Of a DNA stretch of 64,000 nt, positions 1-8,159 are shown in pieces. This DNA comes from Halorubrum californiense DSM 19288. GTDB lineage: Archaea; Halobacteriota; Halobacteria; Halobacteriales; Haloferacaceae. Under the pieces are notes generated by a model that did no database searches, had not been told where the DNA came from, and was given only the letters and a program-made list of their open reading frames with translations. Position numbers and translations under genes: made by a program. Positions within the stretch are counted from its first letter, which is position 1. Each line of letters opens with the position of its first letter. Location: positions 129,587-193,586 of the forward strand of contig NZ_AOJK01000036.1 of assembly GCF_000336875.1 (NCBI RefSeq), read 5' to 3'.

Positions 1-71
1 ATCTTGAAGAGAGCAGGCAGGCGATCATCGACGGGGAGATCACGGTCCCCTGTAGCGCCGGCGGTTGCTGA
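1..71 (+). CDS. C-terminal end of a BMP-family substrate-binding lipoprotein (partial)
   Basis: Reading frame 3 is open from the window edge to a TGA at 69-71. It encodes 22 residues containing RQAIIDGEITVP, which matches the usual C-terminus of BMP/Med-type binding proteins (an 'AIxDGEIxVP'-like end). The ATPase and two permeases that follow are of the class that works with BMP lipoproteins, which bind purine nucleosides in characterised members, so this is most likely the extracellular receptor of the same importer. The rest of the gene lies outside the window, so signal peptide and ligand-binding residues cannot be judged. The assignment rests on a short tail plus context. Confidence 0.7.
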   Translation, partial: LEESRQAIIDGEITVPCSAGGC

Positions 72-103
72 CAGCGGGCGGTGCCCGCGAGTATTTTTCC
101 ACT

Positions 104-1678
104 ATGCCAGAACCCACAGACAACACGCCCGCCGTCGAACTCACCGACATTACGAAACGGTTCGGCGACGTCGTCGCGAACGACAGTGTCGACTTCTCCC
201 TCGCGAACGGGTCCGTCCACGCCGTGGTCGGCGAGAACGGCGCCGGGAAAACGACCCTGATGAAGGTGCTGTACGGTCTTTATGACCCCGACGAGGGGAC
301 GGTGAGCGTCGACGGTGAGCCGCGGACCTTCGAGTCGCCGCGCGACGCGATCGGCGCCGGCATCGGAATGATCCACCAGCACTTCCAATTAGTGGACACC
401 ATGACCATCCTCCAGAACATCGTCTTAGGTCACGAGCCGTCGAGAAACGGGCTCGTCGACGATCGCGAGGCCCGCGAGCGCGTCGGGGAGATCTGCGATG
501 CCTACGGATTCTCCGTCGACGAACACCTCGACACGGATGTCGAAGACCTCGGTCTCGGCGTCCAGCAGCACGTCGAGATCGTAAAGAGCCTCTACCGGGG
601 CGCCGAGACGCTCATCTTCGACGAGCCGACGGCGGTGTTGACCCCACAGGAGGTCGAGGGCCTGTTTGACGTCATGGACGCGCTCACCGCCGACGGGCGG
701 TCCCTCGTCTTCATCACGCACAAACTCGACGAAGCGATGGCAGCGGCCGACGAGATAACGGTTCTCAGGGACGGTAGCGCCGTCGGTACGGTCGACGCCG
801 ACGAAACGTCGCGGAACGAACTCGCCCGGATGATGGTCGGTCGAGAGGTGCTCTTCGACGTCGAACCGCGGTCGCAGTCCCCCGGTGAGGTCGCGCTCTC
901 CGTCGAGGGCGTCTGCGCGGACGACGAGCGGGGGATCCGCCAGGTCGACGGCGTGAACTTCGCCGTCAGGGAAGGAGAGATTCTCGGTATCGCCGGCGTC
1001 GAGGGCAACGGACAGCGGGAGTTGATCGAGACCATAACCGGCATGCGGGGCACGGAACGGGGCGCCGTGGCTTTGTTCGGGGACGACATCACGGGGCTGA
1101 GTCGGCGGGAGCGTATTGAGTCCGGAATCGCGTACGTTCCCGGCGACCGAACGCGGGAGGGGCTCGTTCAGGAGTACAGCCTCGTCAAGAACGCGCTGCT
1201 CGGCAACCAGACCGTCGAACCGTTCGCGGACGGCGCCTTTCTCGACTGGCAGGCGATCACCGACCACGCAGACGCCGTCGTCGAGGAGTACGACGTCCGG
1301 CCGGCCGACGCGGACGCGACGGCCGAGTCGCTGTCCGGCGGGAACCAACAGAAGTTCGTCGTTGGTCGCGAACTCGAACGAGACCCGTCGCTCCTCGTCG
1401 CGGCGCATCCGACGCGAGGCGTCGACATCGGGTCGATCGAGTTCATCCACGAGCGACTCCGCGAGATGCGCGACGACGGAGTCGCCGTGATACTGGTCTC
1501 CTCGAAGCTCGACGAGGTCAAACGGCTCTCCGACCGAACGGCAGTCATGTACGAGGGAGAGTTCGTCGACGTGGTCGATCCCGGCGACGTGACCGAGGAA
1601 GAACTCGGGCTGATGATGGCCGGGCGGTCGCTCGAGGAGCCTGACACCGTCGCGCTCGATGCGGGGGGAGACGCGTGA
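104..1678 (+). CDS. ABC transporter ATP-binding protein, duplicated, nucleoside/BMP type
   Basis: A 524-residue protein with two fused ABC domains, the layout of RbsA/MglA/NupO-type ATPases. The first domain has Walker A GENGAGKTT at about residues 43-51, a degenerate signature (LGLGVQQ) and Walker B with FDEPTAVL. The second has a degenerate Walker A (GVEGNGQ), an intact signature LSGGNQQ and AAHPTRGVD; this asymmetry is typical of BMP-linked ATPases. It should power nucleoside uptake through the two downstream permeases. The ATG at 104 is preferred over the in-frame ATG at 65 because the upstream residues are unlike the family and 65 lies inside the preceding gene. The stop overlaps the next start by 4 nt (GTGA), indicating translational coupling. 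Confidence 0.9.
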   Translation: MPEPTDNTPAVELTDITKRFGDVVANDSVDFSLANGSVHAVVGENGAGKTTLMKVLYGLYDPDEGTVSVDGEPRTFESPRDAIGAGIGMIHQHFQLVDTMTILQNIVLGHEPSRNGLVDDREARERVGEICDAYGFSVDEHLDTDVEDLGLGVQQHVEIVKSLYRGAETLIFDEPTAVLTPQEVEGLFDVMDALTADGRSLVFITHKLDEAMAAADEITVLRDGSAVGTVDADETSRNELARMMVGREVLFDVEPRSQSPGEVALSVEGVCADDERGIRQVDGVNFAVREGEILGIAGVEGNGQRELIETITGMRGTERGAVALFGDDITGLSRRERIESGIAYVPGDRTREGLVQEYSLVKNALLGNQTVEPFADGAFLDWQAITDHADAVVEEYDVRPADADATAESLSGGNQQKFVVGRELERDPSLLVAAHPTRGVDIGSIEFIHERLREMRDDGVAVILVSSKLDEVKRLSDRTAVMYEGEFVDVVDPGDVTEEELGLMMAGRSLEEPDTVALDAGGDA

Positions 1679-2808
1679 GCGACGCCGGTGCTTCGCACGT
1701 TCGGACCGCACTCGATCGGATAGTTGATCGTATGCTCCGAGCGACCGTGCTGGAGCGGATCGTCATCGCGATCGTCTCGACGACGCTCGCGCTCGTTATC
1801 GGCGCGGGCATCGTGGCTCTCTCCGGGTACGACGCCGTCGAGTTCGTCTACTCGCTCGTGTACGGGGCGGTCGGTGAGCTTTCGAACGTCGCCTTTACCC
1901 TCCGGCAGTCGACGATGCTCATCTTGGCAGGCGTGGCCGTCGCCGTCGCGTTCCGCGCCGGCGTGTTGAACATCGGCGTTCAGGGGCAGTTTGTGGTCGG
2001 TGGATTCGCTGCCACTCTCGCGATCCTGTTTTTGACGCCGCTGCTGCCCGAGAACATGTTCGTCGGTGTCGTTCTGATGACCGTCGCCGGCGGAGCCGCC
2101 GTCGTCGCCGGCGGGGCGTACGGCGCGCTTCCCGGGTTGATGAAGGCGTACGCGGGGGCGAACGAAGTCATCACGACGATCATGTTGAACTTCATCGCCT
2201 CCGGGGTCGTCTACTTCCTCTTGGACGCGTATCTGCGTCCACCGGGGGCGGCGGCGCCGAACACGGAGTCGTTCCCCGACTACGTCGACCTACCAGGATT
2301 CGCCTTCGGGAGCCCGTCGTTTTCGGTCATCGGGTTCGGGATCGCGCTGGTGACCGTCGCCGTCGTGTACGTGTACATGACGCAGACGGGCTCCGGCTAC
2401 GACCTTGTCACCAGCGGCTACCAAGAGCCCGCCGCGAAGTACTCCGGCGTCGATCCGAATCGAATGATCGTCCGGACGATGACGCTCTCCGGAATGATCG
2501 CTGGACTCGCCGGGGCGCTGTTCGCCGTGATGATCCTAGGGTACTACAGCGACCCGAACACGTTCCCGACGTTCGGCTTCGACGCCATCGCTGTGAGCCT
2601 CCTGGCCGCCAACAACCCGCTCGGGGTGATCCCGGCCGGGCTCCTCTTCGGCGGGCTCGACGCCGGCGGACAGTACATCGGCTTCACGCTCGACGTGCCC
2701 AGCGAACTGGTCGACGGCGTGATCGGGCTGATCGTCCTGTTCGTCGCGGCGCCGGAGCTGTTTCGCGCCGCCGGACGGTACACGGGTCTCGGAGGTGACA
2801 CCGGATGA
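1675..2808 (+). CDS. ABC transporter permease, BMP/nucleoside family (first subunit)
   Basis: A 377-residue membrane protein with about eight to ten hydrophobic segments. It carries the BPD_transp_2 family hallmark FRAGVLNIGVQGQF near residues 95-110 and a second conserved stretch, MTLSGMIAGLAGALFAVM, in the C-terminal half. It resembles NupP/YufP-type permeases that form the channel of nucleoside importers in the cytoplasmic membrane. It starts with a GTG that overlaps the ATPase stop and ends with a TGA overlapping the next ATG (ATGA), so the importer genes form one tightly coupled operon. The substrate is inferred from family, not visible in the sequence. Confidence 0.88.
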   Translation: MSDAGASHVRTALDRIVDRMLRATVLERIVIAIVSTTLALVIGAGIVALSGYDAVEFVYSLVYGAVGELSNVAFTLRQSTMLILAGVAVAVAFRAGVLNIGVQGQFVVGGFAATLAILFLTPLLPENMFVGVVLMTVAGGAAVVAGGAYGALPGLMKAYAGANEVITTIMLNFIASGVVYFLLDAYLRPPGAAAPNTESFPDYVDLPGFAFGSPSFSVIGFGIALVTVAVVYVYMTQTGSGYDLVTSGYQEPAAKYSGVDPNRMIVRTMTLSGMIAGLAGALFAVMILGYYSDPNTFPTFGFDAIAVSLLAANNPLGVIPAGLLFGGLDAGGQYIGFTLDVPSELVDGVIGLIVLFVAAPELFRAAGRYTGLGGDTG

Positions 2809-3860
2809 GCGCCGTCCGCGACGCGACAGGCGGCCGTTCCACGGTTATCGGCGGTTTCGCGCTGCTTGTGGCGGCGCTGCTCGCGTTCCTCATCGCCGAC
2901 ATTCCCGGCTCCGACCTCGTAACGATCGGCGCGATAGAACGGGCGCTTCAGGCTGCGACGCCGATCGCGTTGGCCGCCATCGGCGGGCTCTACGCCGAGA
3001 AGAGCGGCGTGTTCAACATCGGGCTGGAGGGGTTCATGATATTCGGCGCGCTGTTCGGAGCGGTCACGGCCTGGGCCGTGTCCGGCGGCGACGGCATCGG
3101 CCAAGCGGACCTGTGGCTCGGCGTGTTGGCCGCTGTTCTCGTTTGCGGCCTGCTGGCGGCGCTGTTCGCGGTTCTCCTGATCCGCTATGAGGCCGACCAG
3201 ATCGTTGCCGGGCTGGCGGTGTGGTTCATCGGGCTGGGCTTTGGTCCATTCATCTCCACGGTCGTCTGGGGCGGCGTTTCGAGCCCGTCCCTCCCGAACA
3301 TCGACAACGTGGTCGTGCCCGTCCTCTCCGAGGTCCCGATTGCGGGACGGCTGTTCTTCGACGCGTCGCCGCTTGTCCTGTTCACGATCCTCGTCGCGGT
3401 CGGCGCGTGGGTCGTGCTGTTCCGGACCCGATTCGGCTATTGGGTACAGGCGGCCGGAGAGAACCCGGAGGCGCTCGACACGGCCGGGGTCGACGTGAAC
3501 CGCGTCCGCTACGCCACTCTTATCTTCTCGGGAATCATGGCCGGCCTCGGGGGTGCGGTGCTGTCGATAGGTATCGGAAGCGGCTTCACCGGCACCGGGG
3601 TGACGATGGTCGACGGTCGCGGCTGGATCGCGATCGTCGCGTACCTGTTCGGCAACTACAACCCGCTCGGTACGTACGGAGCGTCCCTGCTGTTCGGTGC
3701 GATGGACATGCTCCAGATTCAGCTACAGACCATCGGCATCTCGCTTCCCGGAAGCATCACGGGGCTGTTCCCGTACGTCGCCGTCCTCGTCGTGCTCGTC
3801 GTTGTCGGGTACACGCGGGTTCCGGCAGCCGTCGGCGAACCGTACACGAAGGAAGACTGA
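2805..3860 (+). CDS. ABC transporter permease, BMP/nucleoside family (second subunit)
   Basis: A 351-residue multi-pass membrane protein, paralogous to the permease before it. The family motif appears as EKSGVFNIGLEGFM (about residues 65-80), followed by the conserved LIFSGIMAGLGGAVLSIG segment. It resembles NupQ/YufQ and should heterodimerise with the upstream permease. The start ATG overlaps the previous stop by 4 nt. It is the last gene of the transporter operon; a TrmB regulator follows 64 nt later in the same direction. Confidence 0.88.
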   Translation: MSAVRDATGGRSTVIGGFALLVAALLAFLIADIPGSDLVTIGAIERALQAATPIALAAIGGLYAEKSGVFNIGLEGFMIFGALFGAVTAWAVSGGDGIGQADLWLGVLAAVLVCGLLAALFAVLLIRYEADQIVAGLAVWFIGLGFGPFISTVVWGGVSSPSLPNIDNVVVPVLSEVPIAGRLFFDASPLVLFTILVAVGAWVVLFRTRFGYWVQAAGENPEALDTAGVDVNRVRYATLIFSGIMAGLGGAVLSIGIGSGFTGTGVTMVDGRGWIAIVAYLFGNYNPLGTYGASLLFGAMDMLQIQLQTIGISLPGSITGLFPYVAVLVVLVVVGYTRVPAAVGEPYTKED

Positions 3861-3924
3861 CGGTCGGTCCGAGTTCTCGGACCGTCCGGGCACTTCATTA
3901 CCTGCCCTGTCGAAAGGCGGCGTC

Positions 3925-5037
3925 ATGAGCGGATCCGATCCCGGACTCCGGGACCAACTGAAGTCGTTCGGGTTCTCCGACAAGGAGGTCGACACGTACA
4001 CCACTATCCTGACTCTCGGCGAGGCCAAAGCGAGCGCGATCGCCGAGGGGGCCGACGTGTCCAAGCGGTACGTCTACAACGTATTGGGGGAGTTTGAAGA
4101 CCGCGGGCTCGTCGAGATACACGACCACGAAACGCCGACGACCGTTCGGGCGCTGGATCCGTCGGCCGTCGTCGACCGACTCTCCGACACCCTCTCGACA
4201 CTCGAACAGAATCTCGACGCGCTCTACGACCCCGGCCCAGAAGTCGACCGGCGATACGAGGTTATCAAATCGACGGCAACGGTCAGAAAGCGTATCTCGC
4301 GGCTGCTCCGAGAGGCGGAAAACGAGGTCAGTCTCTCCGTCCACGCGTCGATCGTCTCCGACCTCGCCGCCGACCTCAGGTCCGCGGTCGACCGCGGCGT
4401 GCTCACTCTCGTACTGGTCAACGATAACGGGACTGACGCGGTCGAGAGAGACTGCTTCGACGGGCTGGGCAGCGTCGTCCGGATCTGGGACCACACCGGA
4501 CCGATGATACTCAGCGTCGACCGAACCCATGGCCTGTTCTCTCCGCCCGAGGTCGTCGTCGGGTCTCCCACCGACCAGCAGGCCATCGGCTTCACCGAGG
4601 ACCGACTTTCGCCGGCGCTGGTCGGCTCCTTTCTCGGAAACTACTGGCCCCTCGCGACGGAGGTCTACGTCGACGAGCCGAGCGAGCCTCCGGAGACGTA
4701 CGATAGGTTCAGACACGCGGTGTTGGACGCGACGCTCCACCGCCGCCGCGACCGCGAACTGATCGCGGAGGTGTCGGTGCGTCCGTCCCGGTCCTCCGAG
4801 TCATTCGAGACACGGTGCGGACGAGTAACCGCTGTGCGGCAAGGGCTCGTCGAACCGACGACGAACAACATCCCCATCGAGAACGCGTTGGTGCTGGACG
4901 ACGGAAACGAGGAGTTCACCGTCGGCGGCCCGGGGGCGATCATGGAGACCTACGAGGCCAGACGGGTCAGCCTCAAAATCTCCGAGACGACCGATCAGTC
5001 CGTCTCCGAACTGCTCGCCTCCTCCTCGAAGGTGTAG
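3925..5037 (+). CDS. TrmB-family transcriptional regulator
   Basis: A 370-residue protein with an N-terminal TrmB winged-helix domain (about 1-80: LKSFGFSDKEVDTYTTIL, then EGADVSKRYVYNVLGEFEDRG as the recognition region), a short coiled linker, and a C-terminal effector-binding domain in the length range of sugar-sensing TrmB regulators. TrmB proteins bind promoters of transport and sugar-metabolism operons and respond to small ligands. Position directly after the importer operon suggests it controls that operon, possibly sensing a nucleoside or ribose derivative (inference). The in-frame frame extends upstream into the permease gene; ATG 3925 is chosen because the TrmB homology starts about 10 residues later. 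Confidence 0.85.
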   Translation: MSGSDPGLRDQLKSFGFSDKEVDTYTTILTLGEAKASAIAEGADVSKRYVYNVLGEFEDRGLVEIHDHETPTTVRALDPSAVVDRLSDTLSTLEQNLDALYDPGPEVDRRYEVIKSTATVRKRISRLLREAENEVSLSVHASIVSDLAADLRSAVDRGVLTLVLVNDNGTDAVERDCFDGLGSVVRIWDHTGPMILSVDRTHGLFSPPEVVVGSPTDQQAIGFTEDRLSPALVGSFLGNYWPLATEVYVDEPSEPPETYDRFRHAVLDATLHRRRDRELIAEVSVRPSRSSESFETRCGRVTAVRQGLVEPTTNNIPIENALVLDDGNEEFTVGGPGAIMETYEARRVSLKISETTDQSVSELLASSSKV

Positions 5038-5218
5038 TCGAGAGTCCGTCTGTTTCGCGGCCTCGTCCCGCACCCGACCACTCGGCGCGCGTTTTCGGCC
5101 ATTCGACATCCGTGCGAGCCCCTGTGGCGCCCGCTGCCATCGAACCGTCGCTTCGAACGGTGTCACTCAACCTGCCCGGTTCAGCGCCCAAACGAGCCGC
5201 TCCGGTTCGGCGCACTCG

Positions 5219-5276
5219 CCCCAGATTTGTGTATCGCGATATGCCATTTATTAGTCTCATGCCATACAAATATCTG
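5219..5276. repeat. Cluster of short inverted and direct repeats next to the integrase gene
   Basis: This AT-richer stretch lies 43 nt beyond the 3' end of the recombinase gene. It contains CCCAGATTTG (5220-5229), a perfect 10-bp palindrome TATCGCGATA (5232-5241), two direct copies of ATGCCAT (5241-5247 and 5259-5265), and imperfect 13-bp inverted arms (5222-5234 against 5264-5276, 11 of 13 matching). CCCAGATTTG recurs at 6766-6775 on the other side of the cassette. The arrangement resembles a recombinase-binding or attachment region, but function is inference. The rest of the 5038-5318 gap shows nothing recognisable. Confidence 0.4.
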
Positions 5277-5318
5277 ACCGATCGAAATCAACGAAAATAT
5301 ACCGAGTCGGTGACTCGC

Positions 5319-6350
5319 TCAGATACCCAGTCGATAAACGTTCGCCTCGTAGACCTCTCGCACCTGATCCCCCCAGTTGTGCGTGTAGGTGTCGATCACG
5401 TCGTCAGCGACGTCGCCGCGCAGGTACTTCACCACGCCGCGGTCGCCGGTCCTGTCGCGGAGGTGCGTCGTGAAGAAGTGCCGGAAGTAGTGGGGCGTCA
5501 CGTTCTCGTCGGCGCCGCCGCCCGTCCGGTACCAGCCCTCCTCGCGGGCGTACCGCTCGACGGCGTGTCTGACCGCTTGCGGACGAAGCCGCTCACCCCA
5601 TCCCTCCGCCGTGCCGACGAACAGCGGCTCCGTGGGCGACGGCGAATCCGGACGCACTGCGAGCCACCCTTTGAGGGCCCGACGGAGCTCGTCGTCGACC
5701 GGGATCACGGTCCCGCGCTTTCGCTTGTTCGCGGCCGTCCGGACCTCGCCGTTCAACTCCTCGCCGACGGTCGCCTCGGCGGTGACGAATATCGAGTCCG
5801 GCCGCTCGGACAGCGCCGGACGCCCGCCGAGCGGATACGCCGCTTCGAGTTCCGGATCGGCAACCGACAGATCCCGGAGGTCGAGGTTACACAGCTCGCC
5901 GACCCGCATTCCGGTCTTCAACAGCGTCACCACGAGCGCCCGGTGGAGCGGATGGCGGATCCCGGCCACGAACGACCGCATCGCCGGAATCGAGACGTCC
6001 CGACGAGCGGGGTCTTTGTCGACTGTCTCGTCCATCTCTTCCATCACCAGCGTCATCGGATTGCCGTCGAAGGCGCCAACCTCCGTCATGTACCCGAAAA
6101 AGCGGTGGAGATAGGCCGCGTACGTCGCCACCGTGCTGTCGGCGACGTGGCCCCGCAGCGAGTGGACGAACGACATGCAGTCGCGGTGGGTCGCGGAACC
6201 CGGTTCCGTGCCGTCGAGGAACTCCTCGAACCGCCTGAGGACGCGCTCGTACGCCGCTCTGGTCCGGTCGGTCTTCCCGTGGTAGGTGAGGTCTTCCAGG
6301 AAATATCCGACCGGGTCGTCGGGATCGGGAGACGCGCGCGTGCTACTCAT
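5319..6350 (-). CDS. Tyrosine recombinase/integrase, XerC/D-like
   Basis: A 343-residue protein with an N-terminal SAM-like core-binding domain (about 10-110) and a C-terminal catalytic domain. Visible catalytic elements are Arg in KTGMRVGELCNL, a beta-hairpin Lys around NKRKRGTVIPV, the HxxR box HYFRHFFTTHL, and the nucleophile Tyr at about 322 in DTYTHNW. The usual His/Trp position ahead of the tyrosine reads LRGD rather than LGH. The protein looks active. Its start overlaps the end of the upstream small gene by 8 nt, so both form one operon. No other mobile-element genes are nearby, so this is either a lone cassette or a resident recombinase. Confidence 0.85.
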   Translation of the reverse strand: MSSTRASPDPDDPVGYFLEDLTYHGKTDRTRAAYERVLRRFEEFLDGTEPGSATHRDCMSFVHSLRGHVADSTVATYAAYLHRFFGYMTEVGAFDGNPMTLVMEEMDETVDKDPARRDVSIPAMRSFVAGIRHPLHRALVVTLLKTGMRVGELCNLDLRDLSVADPELEAAYPLGGRPALSERPDSIFVTAEATVGEELNGEVRTAANKRKRGTVIPVDDELRRALKGWLAVRPDSPSPTEPLFVGTAEGWGERLRPQAVRHAVERYAREEGWYRTGGGADENVTPHYFRHFFTTHLRDRTGDRGVVKYLRGDVADDVIDTYTHNWGDQVREVYEANVYRLGI

Positions 6351-6723
6351 CGGTCAGCACGTATCCTCCCTCCCGACCGCTGTAGCGAATTCGGTTTCGT
6401 TCCTGGAGGTCGTCGAGGGTCGCCTCCAGTTCGTCCTCGACATCGCTGACTACCGCCTCGACGAGTTCGTCCCACGAGCAGGGGCCCGATTCGAGAGTCG
6501 TCCGGACGCCACTTTCGAGGTCGTGACCCCCAGGGTCGGAGCCCTCGGAAGCGGGTTCCTCGAAAGCCCCCGAATCGGTCGGTACGAACCCCCGCCGCCC
6601 GGCCTGAACCATCGTCCTGACGAACTCGCTCAGCGACATGTCGAGTTCGTCGGCGTGATCGCGCCACAGTTCCTTCTGTTCCGTCGGTACGTACGTCTTC
6701 ACCGACTGTCGATCGCCTCCCAT
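6343..6723 (-). CDS. Small MetJ/Arc-like (ribbon-helix-helix-type) protein paired with the integrase
   Basis: A 126-residue protein. Residues 6-45 (SVKTYVPTEQKELW ... LDMSLSEFVRTMVQAGRRG) have the strand-helix-helix look of a ribbon-helix-helix DNA-binding domain. The C-terminal half (about 80-126), with WDELVEAVVSDVEDELEATL and a final GGYVL, looks like a small winged-helix or accessory domain. It resembles a haloarchaeal family I recall as DUF5805, unverified here. It is translationally coupled to the recombinase, so it may be a recombination directionality or accessory factor, or an autoregulator of the pair. A perfect inverted repeat lies 55-70 nt upstream of its start. Confidence 0.7.
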   Translation of the reverse strand: MGGDRQSVKTYVPTEQKELWRDHADELDMSLSEFVRTMVQAGRRGFVPTDSGAFEEPASEGSDPGGHDLESGVRTTLESGPCSWDELVEAVVSDVEDELEATLDDLQERNRIRYSGREGGYVLTDE

Positions 6724-7155
6724 CGTTCTCGGACGACGCTTCTTGCGGGCGGGACTTCAATCTATCCCAGATTTGCGGATAAGTAACCTTATCTCGGAGA
6801 GTAAACCCCTATTCACGCGGCCACTATTCATATATCAATAATTCTGATACCCTAAATCGCGCATCTTGGTCATACAGTACAGGATATACAGCACAGCGAA
6901 AAGCGTCCATCGAGAAACTCCCGGGAACCACCGATCCGAACGGCTCGGGCCAGTTCGGTCCGCAGGAGCGCACGGACCGAACGTCGATCCACGGCCGGTC
7001 GTCGCTACAGCGAGTGGCCGAAAGAGATCGTGGCGCTTTCGGCGCGGACAGTCGGTCGATCAGTGCGACTCGTCGTGAGTCGAGGTCGTGCGTCGGGACC
7101 GGAATCCGTCGGTGCTCGCACGTGTATATCTCATGTCGCTATAGAATACGCAGAG
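6724..7155. other. Intergenic region with AT-rich patch and a perfect inverted repeat
   Basis: This 432-nt gap separates the recombinase cassette from the HisG-like gene. Positions 6766-6900 are clearly AT-richer than the surroundings. They include CCCAGATTTG (6766-6775, also at 5220-5229), then after two bases the dyad GATAAG-TAAC-CTTATC (6778-6793). The stretch 6828-6860 is also AT-rich. From about 6900 to 7155 I see only GC-rich sequence without a convincing gene or RNA. The promoter of the small DNA-binding gene must lie in the first 60-100 nt. Confidence 0.6.
6778..6793. promoter_or_regulatory. Inverted repeat, possible operator of the integrase cassette
   Basis: Two perfect 6-bp arms, GATAAG and CTTATC, are separated by TAAC. 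The dyad lies 55 nt upstream of the start of the ribbon-helix-helix gene, within or near its expected promoter. Such regulators often bind short dyads in their own promoters, so autoregulation is plausible; equally it could be a recombinase arm site. No experimental signal is visible in sequence alone. Confidence 0.4.
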
Positions 7156-8061
7156 TCAGACACGGATCTCCGAGTCGGCCGCCTCGCGTTCGAGCGCCCG
7201 GAGGACGCGGGAGACGGAATCGTCCGTCTCGGCCGCGTTGCGCATCAGGACCGTCTCGCTGGGGAAGAGGTGTTCGCCCACGGAGAGGCCGTGTTCGCGC
7301 GCCGTGGAGCCGGTGACGGTGAGATACACGCCGAGGCCGACCCGGGTGATGGCGGCCTCTTCCTCCTCGTCCGGCTCGGGATAAACGAACTCGACGCCGT
7401 CGAGCGCGTCGGTGCCCAACACCGCGGTGACGAGGCGCTCGTACCGCGGCGAGATACACAGCGGCCCCTCGTAGTCGGCGAGGTACGCGCGGTCGAACGT
7501 CGTGTTCGGCGCCCGCCGGTCCTCGCGTCCCATCAGGGTGTGATACACGGTGTCGCCGAGCCCGGTCACGACGCGCACGTCGGTGTCGACGGGGTCGATG
7601 CGGTCGTTGATGTCCGAGATATTGCCGAGCCCGCTCTCCCTGATACCGACTACCTCCTCGAGGACGAGGTCCGCGGAATCGAAGCCGAGCGCGAACTCGT
7701 GGGTCCGAAGCGCGCGGAACGGCTCTTCGCGACCGACGAGCTTCACCGTCACGTCGCCCAGATCGACCGTCGCGGCGTCGAAGACGATCCGGCGCGGCTT
7801 CCCGTTCCGGTCGTCGCGCATCAGCGTGAACTCCGGCTCCGCCGGCGTCTCCGAGTCCGAGTACTCGACGAGCCGCTCGTAGGGGCCCGCGTCGGCGTCG
7901 ACGGACCCCTTCGTGACGGCCTTCTCGTATCGGAGCGTGTTGCTGACGCCGTCCGCGAGCCGGTCGAGGCGGTCGTCGGCCGAGACGGCCGCGATCCGCT
8001 CTAACACCGCTTCGAGCGGGCGTCCCTTGCGGGGGACGGCGACCGGAACCGGATCAGTCAT
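7156..8061 (-). CDS. HisG-like protein of unknown function
   Basis: A 301-residue protein with no recognised name. The N-terminus (VPVAVPRKGRPLEAVLERIA) resembles the opening beta-strand and helix of ATP phosphoribosyltransferase HisG (typically 'RIAVPKGRL...'). Near the C-terminus, TGSTAREHGLSVGEHLFPSE followed by VLMRN mirrors the HisG segment around 'TGxTLRxNGLxE...ARLIAN'. The middle (about 45-230) is divergent, and no clear phosphate-binding loop is seen. It could therefore be a class II periplasmic-binding-fold protein descended from HisG with another ligand. The start is taken at MTDPVPVA because the long upstream extension of the frame is Arg-rich shadow sequence. It is followed by no co-directional gene and sits 98 nt downstream of the coiled-coil gene. 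Confidence 0.55.
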   Translation of the reverse strand: MTDPVPVAVPRKGRPLEAVLERIAAVSADDRLDRLADGVSNTLRYEKAVTKGSVDADAGPYERLVEYSDSETPAEPEFTLMRDDRNGKPRRIVFDAATVDLGDVTVKLVGREEPFRALRTHEFALGFDSADLVLEEVVGIRESGLGNISDINDRIDPVDTDVRVVTGLGDTVYHTLMGREDRRAPNTTFDRAYLADYEGPLCISPRYERLVTAVLGTDALDGVEFVYPEPDEEEEAAITRVGLGVYLTVTGSTAREHGLSVGEHLFPSETVLMRNAAETDDSVSRVLRALEREAADSEIRV

Positions 8062-8159
8062 TGACCGATCTGCGGCCGCGCGCGTAAAACGGGTTGCGTT
8101 TCCGAACCGGATCGACGGGCGGCGGCACCGCCGGCCGTATTTCGTCGAAACCCGTCGAT

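Noticed and set aside
425-1711. Long frame antisense to the ABC ATPase gene
   Set aside because: It mirrors the codon pattern of the real gene, is rich in Arg/Val/Asp shadow composition and shows no domain.
5038-7155. tRNA gene as integration target of the integrase
   Set aside because: I looked for TPsiC-like GGTTCGAATCC and paired acceptor ends around the cassette and found none.
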